Shown here one piece after another: positions 1-8,217 of a stretch of DNA of 60,466 nt. Position 1 is the stretch's first letter. The number at the start of each line of letters is the position of its first letter. The stretch spans positions 1 to 60,466 of the forward strand of contig JAUIBW010000031.1 in assembly GCA_030427585.1 (NCBI GenBank), in the 5' to 3' direction. The notes beneath the pieces are model-generated. The model was not told where the DNA came from. It did no database searches and saw only the letters and a program-made list of their open reading frames with translations. The position numbers and the translations under genes are program-made. The stretch comes from Bacteroidia bacterium. Its GTDB lineage: Bacteria; Bacteroidota; Bacteroidia; Flavobacteriales; Flavobacteriaceae.

Positions 1-22
1 ATGGAAGAATTATTATGTGAAA

Positions 23-53
23 AATCCTATTATTGTAAACCAATAATAGGATT
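23..53. terminator. Perfect hairpin at left edge
   Basis: A 12-bp perfect stem (23-34 with 42-53) closes a 7-base loop. On the minus strand it is followed by a short T run, so it could end a transcript coming from the right. No gene can be assigned to it here. Confidence 0.4.
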
Positions 54-94
54 AAATAGTAACAGTAAACATATATCAGGATTTAAATAAAAAC

Positions 95-275
95 TGTAAA
101 CTTTTTTTAGGACGATACAAACCGGGATCAGAGGCCAGTATACCCACTACCATAAGTACCCCCTGTAGCATAGATACCATTAACATACCTACTTCTATAA
201 GTACCCACCCCCACTTGTATAAGTGGGTATCGCCCTGTTTTGACTGTTTTTGTATCGTCCTAAAAAAAGTTTACA
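95..275. mobile_element. 181-bp MITE-like element with 27-bp perfect terminal inverted repeats
   Basis: Bases 95-121 are the exact reverse complement of 249-275. The ends begin TG and finish CA, and the arm contains TTTAGGACGATACA, which resembles IS3-family ends. The interior carries no ORF but has short repeated units (ATAAGTACCC twice) and an inner hairpin CCCACTT-GTAT-AAGTGGG. No target-site duplication is visible. It is best read as an internally deleted IS or MITE mobilised in trans; the family assignment is inference. Confidence 0.6.
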
Positions 276-370
276 TATTGTCCGATACTGGTTTTACTTT
301 ACAGTGAAACGATTTTTATATACTAATCTGATAGTTCACTTTTATGCATCCTGAATAATACTGTATTTTT

Positions 371-522
371 TTAAATGCCTATACTTCTGGCAATACTCAA
401 AACACCACAGCTTTCTTTGAGTAAACTTTTAATTAAAGCATCTGTTGTAGTTTGATATGCTTTATAAGAATATGAGTTTTGAAATGAAGTATGACCATCT
501 CTACAGAAATAGCGTTGTTTAC
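371..522 (-). pseudogene. IS1-like transposase N-terminal fragment
   Basis: One minus-strand frame reads CKQRYFCRDGHTSFQNSYSY and continues to a stop at 371-373 through ...LLKESCGVLSIARSIGI. This resembles the zinc-ribbon plus HTH region of Bacteroidota IS1-family InsA-type proteins (QRYxC..C...F...Y.Y, then LLKEG.GIR.I.R.L.I). A stop codon lies directly upstream at 523-525 and the catalytic part is missing, so this is a decayed fragment. Assignment is by pattern only. Confidence 0.5.
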
Positions 523-621
523 ATTACTAATAATTAGTCTTAAAAATGTACTTTTTTTAAAAAGCACCAGTTTGGCCCATTACCTATATGTTATGTAGTT
601 CTATATCATCGATACTTCTGG

Positions 622-894
622 TCATCCTCCAAAACCATTAAGGATTTTCACTTTTTGACTTTTTGTATAGAACCCAAAAGTAAATCCCACCGGTTCTACA
701 TATACAAAACTTTGTAGTGTGATATCATACTCAATAGGAGCATTTAAAGTTTTCATCGTATTAATAGTACGGTATAATTTGGTTTTTGAAATACCTAATT
801 TAGAGATCAGCTCTTCCGGTGTCCCTGTAGCTTGCAGGCGAATGAGCTGATCAACTCGCTCTATCAATCGTATTTGCTTTACCATCAAATTCAT
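622..894 (-). CDS. Small helix-turn-helix protein
   Basis: This is a 90-residue protein. Residues 5-48 form a DeoR/HTH_11-like winged-helix unit (IRLIERVDQLIRLQATGTPE, then ELISKLGISKTKLYRTINTM), where the LGISKTKLYRTI part looks like the recognition helix. A short beta-rich tail follows (YDITLQSFVYVEPVGFTFGF). Similar stand-alone HTH proteins are common in Bacteroidota; the target is unknown. It starts at ATG 892-894; a second ATG three codons in (883-885) is equally possible. It sits alone between an IS1-like remnant and a MITE-like element. Confidence 0.65.
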   Translation of the reverse strand: MNLMVKQIRLIERVDQLIRLQATGTPEELISKLGISKTKLYRTINTMKTLNAPIEYDITLQSFVYVEPVGFTFGFYTKSQKVKILNGFGG

Positions 895-1354
895 AACTAT
901 AGCTTAAAAATGTACACTGTACTACGAAACATTTGAAGTTGGTTTTCTAAATAGTATTCTTTAAGGCTTTGACATCGTAACAAAAGCGAAATTATGGTTT
1001 TTCTGTAAGAGAGAAATACAGATATCTGTAAACAGGTTGTATTTTTAAATTGAACTTATCTTGACTTTTTGTTTTTAACCGAAAATGAGAAGAAATTTGA
1101 CCAAATGAGACACTTTTTGAAAGTCATAGCACTTGTGCTAGCTATGCCGAAGTAGGGCTACGGATAAAAAAAGTAACGAAATATGGGTGAATTTCAGTCA
1201 TTTTTTAGGGAAAAGAAAAAGTCAAGATGAGTTCATTATAATACCATAAGGATTTTACATTCGATATTACATATTAGTCGTCAATACAGCATAACAGGAT
1301 TCTGAACTGAGAAAAAAACAATACTTTTACGCTATAAACCTGTAAGTAAAGTAT
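895..1354. other. Gene-free stretch containing MITE-like element E1
   Basis: No convincing ORF is present. The main structure is the inverted-repeat element at 1051-1235. The remaining bases are AT-rich leader of the LysE-family gene that starts at 1355. Confidence 0.6.
1051..1235. repeat. MITE-like element E1
   Basis: The 20-bp arms 1051-1070 and 1216-1235 are inverted repeats with one mismatch, which would be a G-U pair in RNA. The interior includes GGGCTACGGA, AACGAAATATG and CATTTTTTAG, which also occur in the elements at 26381-26542 and 36454-36613 (the latter reversed). The arms differ between copies but stay self-complementary. Confidence 0.55.
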
Positions 1355-1990
1355 ATGATCCCTATCAACGAATTTCTTGTATTTGCTCTCGCATCATTAA
1401 TAATGGTACTATCTCCCGGACCTAATATGATCTATCTTATTTCCAGAACCTTATCCCAGGGAAGGCAGGCGGGAATCATCTCACTCTTTGGAGTGATCTG
1501 CGGATTTCTATTTCATATTCTTATGGTATCATTTGGGTTAACTGCCATATTTTTTGCAGTACCCTATGCTTTTGCGATTGTTAAATTTCTGGGAGTAGCT
1601 TATTTATTATACTTAGCCTATACTACCATTAGATCTGGTGGTACCAAAATCTTTGATACCGATCGTTCTTTAAAAAAAGACAAACCTATTATATTATTTA
1701 ACATCGGACTTCTTACCAATGTACTCAATCCTAAAATGGCATTGTTTTATTTATCCTTTTTTCCACAGTTTATCAAACCAGAATATGGGTCAATTTTGGG
1801 GCAAAGTTTTCAGTTGGGGATCATGCAGGTTATGATTAGTTTTTCAATTAACTTTCTTATTGTTATTTCGGCCGCGAAAATGGCAGGGTGGTTTGCAAAA
1901 AATCCACTATGGGTAAAGGTGCAAAAATGGTTTATGGCTTCTGTACTAACAGGATTGGCTGTAAAAATAGCTTTCGCTAAAGCGAAATAA
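1355..1990 (+). CDS. LysE/RhtB-family amino-acid exporter
   Basis: This is a 211-residue membrane protein with the family signature near the N-terminus (VLSPGPNMIYLISRTLSQGR, residues 19-38) and about six hydrophobic segments. The family exports amino acids or their derivatives such as homoserine lactone, threonine or lysine through the inner membrane. Length is normal for RhtB. The substrate cannot be read from sequence. The start is ATG 1355, just before the conserved first helix. It stands alone upstream of the LytS/LytTR pair, with about 60 bases between them. Confidence 0.85.
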   Translation: MIPINEFLVFALASLIMVLSPGPNMIYLISRTLSQGRQAGIISLFGVICGFLFHILMVSFGLTAIFFAVPYAFAIVKFLGVAYLLYLAYTTIRSGGTKIFDTDRSLKKDKPIILFNIGLLTNVLNPKMALFYLSFFPQFIKPEYGSILGQSFQLGIMQVMISFSINFLIVISAAKMAGWFAKNPLWVKVQKWFMASVLTGLAVKIAFAKAK

Positions 1991-2050
1991 CAAATGCGAA
2001 ATCAAAAAGTGAAAATATCCTATTTGGTTTGAACACTATCTCTGTAATCT

Positions 2051-3058
2051 ATGACATATTTAAAACTTAATACATCAGATTATAAACTTCTGGTTTTTTA
2101 TTTTGTTCTGGCTACCCTCTGGGATATGGCTCGATACTATATTTTGGATATGGCATTATTACAGTATCTGGTAAACATGCCTCTTTTTTGGGTAAAAACT
2201 ATTATCCTGCTATTTCTTTTTAAATATCTTATCATAGAGTTATTGGTTAAAAAGAAAAAGTATCTTCTGTTTTTTATACTGGCACTGGCGAGTGTCATTT
2301 TAGTAGGATTTGGATCTCTTCTTCTTGAGTTTTGGTCCTCGGGTAATCCACTTACTTTTTCTGATATGGGTACTCTTTTGTTCTTTAAAAGCTACTACAA
2401 TTCTGCTGTAGATATTGCCATACCTTTAGGATTACTGATGGGTAAGAAGTATTACGAAAACTTTATCAAAGTAAATCAGATTGAAAAAGAACAGCGAGAA
2501 ACAGAACTCAAGCTATTACGATCTCAATTCGACCCTCATTTCTTGTTTAATAGCTTAAATACTACTGATGCTTTAATTGATACTTCTCCGCAAAAAGCAA
2601 AAGCATATATTGCACGATTAGCTGCACTGTATCGCCATCTTATCCAGACCAAAGATCAGGAAGTTGTTTCTCTTAAAGAAGAAATACAACTAGCCGAAAA
2701 TTACTTCTTTCTGATTAAAACACGATTTGGGCATTCCTATGAATTTAAAATACCCGAAACCAACTTACCAAAAGACAAGTATCTGCCTACTGGTGCTTTA
2801 CAAACTGTTATCGAAAATGTTGTGAAACACAATAAACCGACTAATGATCAAATCATTACTACGCAAATCACGATTACCGAAGATCATATCCTGGTAAAAA
2901 ATAACATTTCACACACTTCTGAAACCAGCCATGCTTCGGGGAATGGGTTACAGAATATAAAAAAACGCTATCTTTTACTCTCTGATAGAGAGGTTACCAT
3001 TGAAGAAGATAACATGTATTTTACGGTTTCGCTACCACTTTTAACATTAAAAGAATAA
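2051..3058 (+). CDS. LytS-type sensor histidine kinase
   Basis: This 335-residue protein has about four transmembrane segments in residues 10-135, a short coiled linker, then a His_kinase domain. The phospho-acceptor motif is FDPHFLFNSLN (about residues 165-175), the N box is ALQTVIENVVKHN (about 255-267) and the G box is GNGLQNIKKRY. There is no periplasmic sensor domain, as is usual for this flavobacterial class. The LytTR response regulator starts 14 bases downstream, so the two form a two-component operon. The signal is unknown. Confidence 0.9.
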   Translation: MTYLKLNTSDYKLLVFYFVLATLWDMARYYILDMALLQYLVNMPLFWVKTIILLFLFKYLIIELLVKKKKYLLFFILALASVILVGFGSLLLEFWSSGNPLTFSDMGTLLFFKSYYNSAVDIAIPLGLLMGKKYYENFIKVNQIEKEQRETELKLLRSQFDPHFLFNSLNTTDALIDTSPQKAKAYIARLAALYRHLIQTKDQEVVSLKEEIQLAENYFFLIKTRFGHSYEFKIPETNLPKDKYLPTGALQTVIENVVKHNKPTNDQIITTQITITEDHILVKNNISHTSETSHASGNGLQNIKKRYLLLSDREVTIEEDNMYFTVSLPLLTLKE

Positions 3059-3072
3059 TACCCCCCGACACT

Positions 3073-3840
3073 ATGCATATTCTGATTTTAGAAGATGAAA
3101 TTCCGGCTTACAAAAAACTTGAACTATATCTCACCGAGTATTTTGAGTCACATCTTACTTTGGATTGGTCCAGATCAATAAATGAAGCCTCTGTTTTGTT
3201 ATCTAAACATCGCTATGATTTAATCCTTTCTGATATTCAATTATTAGATGGTAATGCATTTGATCTCTTTGATCAAATACCTATATCCTCTCCTGTTATT
3301 TTTTGTACTGCCTATAATACATTTTTATTAGATGCTTTTAAAACTAATGGTATTGCATATATTCTAAAACCTTATACAAAAGAAGAGCTTTCTGAAGCAC
3401 TTCGCAAATACGAAACCCTTATTGCATTACCCAAAAATACGACCTCGGTAGACCAAAATGTTTTTAAAGAGCTTAGAGAATTAATGACTCCCGAAAAAAA
3501 ACAATTCCTAAAACGTTTTGTGATCAAAAAAGGCAACGGTATCAAGTTAATCGATACCAATACAATATCTCTGATTGAGGCATATGGAGATTTCTGTAAG
3601 ATTACAGACACTCAGGGCAACATACACAGGGCAACACAAAAAATAGGCACCCTAACCGATCAGTTAGACCCCAAAGTCTTTTTTAGAATTAATAGAAGTC
3701 AAATGGTGAATATCGATCACATCAAAGCAATGGACAGTCATAGTAAAAACAGATTATTGATCTTCCTTGATGGAGTTGAACAAAGTGTAATTACTAGCTC
3801 GAGTACTACCGCTGCATTCAGAAAATGGGTGCAATTCTAA
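3073..3840 (+). CDS. LytTR-family response regulator
   Basis: This is a 255-residue protein. The N-terminal receiver domain (about 1-115) has the acidic pair ED at 7-8, phospho-acceptor D54 in LILSDIQLLDG and the Lys of YILKPY. The C-terminal LytTR DNA-binding domain (about 145-255) carries FFRINRSQMVNIDHI. It is the cognate partner of the kinase encoded immediately upstream. A terminator hairpin follows at 3867-3896, so the operon probably has only these two genes. Confidence 0.92.
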   Translation: MHILILEDEIPAYKKLELYLTEYFESHLTLDWSRSINEASVLLSKHRYDLILSDIQLLDGNAFDLFDQIPISSPVIFCTAYNTFLLDAFKTNGIAYILKPYTKEELSEALRKYETLIALPKNTTSVDQNVFKELRELMTPEKKQFLKRFVIKKGNGIKLIDTNTISLIEAYGDFCKITDTQGNIHRATQKIGTLTDQLDPKVFFRINRSQMVNIDHIKAMDSHSKNRLLIFLDGVEQSVITSSSTTAAFRKWVQF

Positions 3841-3866
3841 TCCCAAAAGAACATTTCATTATTCAA

Positions 3867-3896
3867 CAGTAAAAAGAAACGCTTTACTGGTTTTTT
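3867..3896 (+). terminator. Terminator after the LytS/LytTR operon
   Basis: A 7-bp stem CAGTAAA/TTTACTG (3867-3873 with 3883-3889) is followed by a run of T residues at 3891-3896. It lies 27 bases after the regulator stop codon. Confidence 0.6.
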
Positions 3897-3991
3897 ATCC
3901 CAACTCGTCACTATTTTAAAATGAGCTTTTGGGCTACATGCTATATTTAACCCGAATTCTGCATCAGAATTTCATTACGAAGATTGAAAAT

Positions 3992-4756
3992 ATGAGAAAT
4001 AAAATTGTAGTCGTATTGATGAGTTTTTTAATGTCCCAGGGATTTGGGCAAGAAAACGAATCGTATTCTAAATTATTAAAAGAAGCCTGGGATTTATATC
4101 AAAAAAAAGAATTCTATACATCGGGACAAAAATACACAGAAGCCTTTTCTGTATTGGGCCATCAATCAAATATGTCTGACAAAGAAATTTCTAATCGGTT
4201 TAATGCAGCATGTGCCTGGGCACTGGCAAAAGAACCTGATGCGGCATTTGTACAATTATTCAAAATAGCAAGAAGCAGAAAATTCACTGATTATAACCAA
4301 TTAACCGGTGATAATGATTTAAAATCCCTATACACTGATCCGAGATGGAAAGAAGTTACAGATATTGTAGCTGCCGAATATGAAAAAGTTAAACCTTTAT
4401 CCAAAGAAGCATTAAAATCAATTTTCAAAAGATATAAAAATGCTCATCAAAAAGTCTTTAAAAGAGGATCAACAGTAGCCGACGTAGACTTTCTATACAG
4501 TTTTTATACCGCAGATTTTAAATATAATCATCCGGGCTATGGTGGCGTGTATTCTAGAGAACTACTTTATAACAACACTGTTAAATACCTAAAAAAAGGA
4601 GCATATGATAACTCTCCAAAAACTACAATTGTAAATATGATTGTTGGGTTAAACGCTATTGTTATAGAAGAATTACAAGAGCATGAGACCGAGAGTACAA
4701 TGACACTTATACAATTTAGAAAAGATAAAATCTACTATATCGAAGAATATTGGTGA
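3992..4756 (+). CDS. Secreted TPR-containing protein of unknown function
   Basis: The 254-residue product starts with a signal peptide (MRNKIVVVLMSFLMSQGFGQ). Residues 30-110 look like tetratricopeptide-type helices (WDLYQKKEFYTSGQKYTEAF, then RFNAACAWALAKEPDAAFVQ). The C-terminal half resembles a small alpha+beta nuclear-transport-factor-like fold by general pattern only (DVDFLYSFYTADFKYNHPGYG, then IVIEELQEHE). The frame could open at TTG 3929, but ATG 3992 places the signal peptide at the start and is preferred. It precedes the TPR-esterase gene by 70 bases and may act with it in the periplasm. Confidence 0.6.
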   Translation: MRNKIVVVLMSFLMSQGFGQENESYSKLLKEAWDLYQKKEFYTSGQKYTEAFSVLGHQSNMSDKEISNRFNAACAWALAKEPDAAFVQLFKIARSRKFTDYNQLTGDNDLKSLYTDPRWKEVTDIVAAEYEKVKPLSKEALKSIFKRYKNAHQKVFKRGSTVADVDFLYSFYTADFKYNHPGYGGVYSRELLYNNTVKYLKKGAYDNSPKTTIVNMIVGLNAIVIEELQEHETESTMTLIQFRKDKIYYIEEYW

Positions 4757-4826
4757 TCATAAATAACTATGACGTCTGGTAATAAAAACAAATCAATTAT
4801 TAACAAAAATCCTCATCAATCACATT

Positions 4827-6119
4827 ATGAAAACGAACAGTTTCTTAATAATTACAATTCTTGTATTTACATTTATTTTTACCGGGAAAGCACAACAGTC
4901 TCATGAATCGTCCTTATCCAAAATCTCCTCTTCTCCTATCACTTATGCAGAAAAAATAACTTTTCATTCTAAGATTCTTGAGGAGAATAGAGTAATGAAT
5001 ATTTATATTCCCGAAAGTTTTCATGAAGCTTCAAAAGACCATGCGTATCCTGTAGTCATCATAAGTGGTTCTCATGGTGTTAAGTTTTTTCAAATGATCT
5101 CTGGAGTCATACGACATCTAAGTTCTGTCACTCGTATGCCCGAAGCTATTGTCATTAGCTTTGAGGAAGAAACACATTATGCTCCCAATGTCTATACCAA
5201 TGGTATGTGGTCTAGCAGAGATAAGCTCGAATTTAATGCCGATCCGGATAAATTCACAAAGCATCTCAGAGAAGAACTATTTCCATACTTAAAAGAACAG
5301 TATCGTGCAGCCGATTACAGAATAATTGTTGGCGTGTCCGGAAGTAGTGTATATCCGCTACACACATTTGCAAAGGAACCAGATTTGTTTCAGGCACATG
5401 TGACTGTTGCAACTGCAGATATGATTGGTATGGGCTATCAACCTGATACTACTTTTACAGATGCTTTTGAAGAGAGTTTTATTAAAAACCCCAACCGTAA
5501 AGCGCAATTCTATCTGGGTGTCTCTGAAAATGATATTAGTAAAGACAAACCCTATATCAAGAATATGGAAGAATTGAAAAAGCGCTTGTCTCCATTTACT
5601 TCGAAAAACTTAAATCTAAAAGTTGAAGTGATTCCTAATGAAGATCATTATGCATGTATTATAAAAGCAATGCTTTCTTCTTTAGAAATGATTTTTCCTA
5701 AAGAAAAATGGTCTCCAAAATTTAGGGAAATCATAAAACAGCCTGGCAATGCCTTAAAGAATATAGATGCTTTTCATCAAAAACTATCAACAGCTTACGG
5801 TTTTCCTATTATTCCAAGAGCCGAACGATGGAATAGTGTAAACTCTTTACGATTTATAGGTAAAAAATTACTAGATGATGGTAGAATCGAAGAAGCTATA
5901 CAGGTTATTAAACGACGAATACAATATCGTCCTCGATCTGCATGGGCATATCATAATTTGTCTGAAGCGTTAGAAAAAAATAATCAACTTACTGCTGCAT
6001 TTAAAACACAGCAAAAAGCAGTACAACTGGCCCAGAAATATGATATCGAATATTTATCTGAATATGAAGAGCAATTGGCTAAAATCAAAACCAAACTTGA
6101 GAAACAAAACAAACCCTAA
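4827..6119 (+). CDS. Secreted esterase-like alpha/beta hydrolase with C-terminal TPR
   Basis: This 430-residue protein has a signal peptide (MKTNSFLIITILVFTFIFTG, then KAQ). The esterase-D-like alpha/beta-hydrolase domain spans about residues 35-290: an N-terminal strand region (RVMNIYIPESF), a nucleophile-elbow region IIVGVSGSSVY, and a probable catalytic His in NEDHYACI. The elbow GVSGSS departs slightly from the usual GxSxGG. TPR helices follow at about 345-425 (EEAIQVIKRRIQYRPRSAWA). Family members hydrolyse esters such as siderophore or acyl esters; the substrate here is unknown. A bidirectional terminator follows. Confidence 0.75.
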   Translation: MKTNSFLIITILVFTFIFTGKAQQSHESSLSKISSSPITYAEKITFHSKILEENRVMNIYIPESFHEASKDHAYPVVIISGSHGVKFFQMISGVIRHLSSVTRMPEAIVISFEEETHYAPNVYTNGMWSSRDKLEFNADPDKFTKHLREELFPYLKEQYRAADYRIIVGVSGSSVYPLHTFAKEPDLFQAHVTVATADMIGMGYQPDTTFTDAFEESFIKNPNRKAQFYLGVSENDISKDKPYIKNMEELKKRLSPFTSKNLNLKVEVIPNEDHYACIIKAMLSSLEMIFPKEKWSPKFREIIKQPGNALKNIDAFHQKLSTAYGFPIIPRAERWNSVNSLRFIGKKLLDDGRIEEAIQVIKRRIQYRPRSAWAYHNLSEALEKNNQLTAAFKTQQKAVQLAQKYDIEYLSEYEEQLAKIKTKLEKQNKP

Positions 6120-6198
6120 TTTCTATTATTTTATATATTGTAGTTCTATGAATCTTAAAAACGAAAAGTAATAAACTAGTACATATCAATCATAAAAA

Positions 6199-6248
6199 AA
6201 ACCTCACAGGCTAATACTGAATTTATTTCAGTATCTCCTGCGAGGTTT
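6199..6248. terminator. Bidirectional terminator between convergent genes
   Basis: A long hairpin combines AAACCTC/GAGGTTT with an inner ATACTGAA/TTCAGTAT stem and one mismatch. An A run precedes it on the plus strand, which is a T run for the minus-strand fabD transcript. It separates the esterase (plus) from fabD (minus). Confidence 0.8.
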
Positions 6249-6270
6249 ATACTATAATTATTGATATTTC

Positions 6271-7152
6271 TTAAATCGAAGCAGAAATAGTTTCCATAGA
6301 TCGATCTACTTTTTTCACTAATCCCGATAGTACTTTTCCGGGTCCAACTTCGGTAAATGAAGTTGCTCCATCTTTGATCATGTTTTGTACACTTTGCGTC
6401 CATTTTACCGGAGCAGTAAGCTGTGCGATCAGGTTCTTTTTAATTTCTTCTGGATCTGTAACCGCTTCTGTGGTCACATTTTGATACACAGGACAATTGG
6501 GAGTATTAAATGTAGTCGCTTCGATTGCCGCTGCCAATTCTTCTCTGGCAGGCTCCATTAATGGCGAATGAAATGCTCCTCCTACTGGCAATACCAGTGC
6601 TCTTCGAGCTCCTTTTTCTTTCATCAATTCACATGCGTTTTCGATAGCTTCTATTTCACCAGAGATTACCAATTGCCCCGGGCAATTATAATTTGCGGCT
6701 ACTACAATTCCATCTATTGCTTCACATCCCTGCTCTACTACCTCATCTTCTAATCCTAAAACGGCTGCCATTGTAGATGGTTTCAACTCACACGCCTTTT
6801 GCATCGCCATTGCTCGTTTAGATACCAATCGCAATGCATCTTCAAAATTAAGAGTCCCATTGGCAACCAAAGCAGAAAATTCTCCTAAAGAATGCCCTGC
6901 CACCATATCTGGTTTAAAACTATCTCCTAATACTTTACTTAAGATAACAGAATGCAAAAAGATAGCAGGTTGTGTTACTTTAGTTTGTTTTAACTCATCT
7001 GCTGTACCTTCAAACATAATTTTGGTAATCTCAAACCCTAAGATATCGTTAGCTTTATCAAAAAGTTCTTTAGCGATGTCTGAGTTTTCATATAGATCAA
7101 GACCCATTCCGGAAAATTGAGCTCCCTGACCAGGAAATACATATGCGTTCAT
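6271..7152 (-). CDS. fabD: Malonyl-CoA:ACP transacylase
   Basis: FabD transfers malonyl from CoA to acyl carrier protein at the start of fatty-acid elongation in the cytoplasm. The 293-residue protein is typical in length. It opens with FPGQGAQFSGMG, carries the catalytic Ser in AGHSLGEFSAL (about residue 90), an Arg region RAMAMQKAC, and the catalytic His in GGAFHSPLMEPA (about residue 200). A TACTTTTG -7 box lies 27 bases upstream. It is the housekeeping type, encoded alone and far from the peptide synthetase cluster. Confidence 0.95.
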   Translation of the reverse strand: MNAYVFPGQGAQFSGMGLDLYENSDIAKELFDKANDILGFEITKIMFEGTADELKQTKVTQPAIFLHSVILSKVLGDSFKPDMVAGHSLGEFSALVANGTLNFEDALRLVSKRAMAMQKACELKPSTMAAVLGLEDEVVEQGCEAIDGIVVAANYNCPGQLVISGEIEAIENACELMKEKGARRALVLPVGGAFHSPLMEPAREELAAAIEATTFNTPNCPVYQNVTTEAVTDPEEIKKNLIAQLTAPVKWTQSVQNMIKDGATSFTEVGPGKVLSGLVKKVDRSMETISASI

Positions 7153-7178
7153 ATGATACTGTGTATTTAAAATTTTGA

Positions 7179-7186
7179 CAAAAGTA
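7179..7186 (-). promoter_or_regulatory. Candidate -7 box of fabD
   Basis: Minus-strand TACTTTTG matches TAnnTTTG. The -33 element is not clear. The implied leader is about 20 bases. Confidence 0.45.
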
Positions 7187-7224
7187 AGGATAAAGTTGGT
7201 ATGAGTGAATAGAATTTTTATTTT

Positions 7225-7349
7225 GGGCGTTCTGGCGGGCTATTCGTTACAATTCCTCGTATTATTTACCCTTTGACAACACTTCGCCAAGCTCAGTATC
7301 ATAGCTTAACAAAGCAATACTCGGGATTTCTACTACTATCCCTAACGCA
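7225..7349. repeat. Possible flavobacterial intergenic repeat
   Basis: The stretch begins GGGCGTTCTGGCGGGCTATT and ends CTATCCCTAACGC, so its borders GGGCGTT and AACGC are roughly complementary. From memory, flavobacterial genomes carry many intergenic units with such borders. Only one copy is visible here, so the call is tentative. Confidence 0.3.
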
Positions 7350-7365
7350 AGTGTCTTATTTTAAA

Positions 7366-8217
7366 CTAAGAATACTTACTAACAATACTTTTTACCTTAT
7401 TGTAATATGAACTCCCAAACAGATTAAGATGAACCAAAAGGTAATACAACTGCCAAATCGATAATCGATCTTTCCAATTTCCTATAAGCGGAAAAACTTC
7501 ATTATAGATATCGAATACACCAACATTAAAACCTCCAAAAAGATGCATCATACTTATATCCATTTCTCTGGGGGCATATGCAACTGCTGGATCGATAAGA
7601 CAAGGGGTTCCCTGAGCATCGATCATAAAATTACCACTCCACAAATCACCATGAATCAGGCTTGATTTTTCGTTTGGTATTTCATCTTTAATTACATTGT
7701 AAAATGTATCTACATCTGATAATAAGAAACCATTTTGTCGCGCCAATTCAAATTGTGGTTGTAATCGCTGTGTTATATAGAATTCGTATGCAGAATCGCA
7801 TATAGTATTATACTGTGGTAAACTCCCGATATAATTATCATTTTCGAAACCAAAATAAAAGTCATTTTGTTGGTGTAGGGCCGCTAATTGTTCTCCAAAT
7901 ACTTCCCAAAAAGTATCTGCTTGTTTTCCAGAATCAATATATTCTAATATCAAAAAAGCAACATCATCAGATTCACCAAAACTAATAATGTTAGGAATTG
8001 TAAATGTGTTAGAACCTTTAAGTTTTTCAAGTCCCTTAGCTTCGACCTCAAACATCTTGGGAAATTCTGAAGCACTATTAACTTTGGCAACAATTTTTTG
8101 TTGATTTGTGTGTATAAGACAGACGTCATTAATATCTCCTCCTGATAATGGCTGTATCGCTATTATCTTTTCTGAAAGTAATTCTTCAAAATGAGATGTA
8201 AGCTTTAAAGAGAACAT
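7366..8217 (-). CDS. Fructosamine kinase family protein
   Basis: This is a 283-residue protein with a protein-kinase-like aminoglycoside/fructosamine kinase fold. The catalytic loop is SLIHGDLWSGNFMID (about residues 188-202), followed by the metal-binding LIDPAVAYAPREMDISMM. An N-terminal Lys (VAKVNSASEF) fits the ATP-binding Lys. The family phosphorylates ketosamines formed by protein glycation, leading to deglycation. Its start codon shares one base with the stop of the upstream 2TM-DHFR gene (position 8217), so the two are probably translationally coupled. Confidence 0.88.
   Translation of the reverse strand: MFSLKLTSHFEELLSEKIIAIQPLSGGDINDVCLIHTNQQKIVAKVNSASEFPKMFEVEAKGLEKLKGSNTFTIPNIISFGESDDVAFLILEYIDSGKQADTFWEVFGEQLAALHQQNDFYFGFENDNYIGSLPQYNTICDSAYEFYITQRLQPQFELARQNGFLLSDVDTFYNVIKDEIPNEKSSLIHGDLWSGNFMIDAQGTPCLIDPAVAYAPREMDISMMHLFGGFNVGVFDIYNEVFPLIGNWKDRLSIWQLYYLLVHLNLFGSSYYNKVKSIVSKYS

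Noticed and set aside
1..90. Short open frame from the first base (starting ATG GAA GAA)
   Set aside because: It runs through a perfect hairpin and then into the inverted-repeat element; no protein-like pattern and no upstream context to judge it as a gene end.
3929..3991. TTG-initiated extension of the TPR-protein frame
   Set aside because: ATG 3992 places a good signal peptide at the N-terminus; the extension has no conserved features.
6568..7120. Plus-strand frames opposite fabD
   Set aside because: Shadow frames of a clear gene; no family resemblance.
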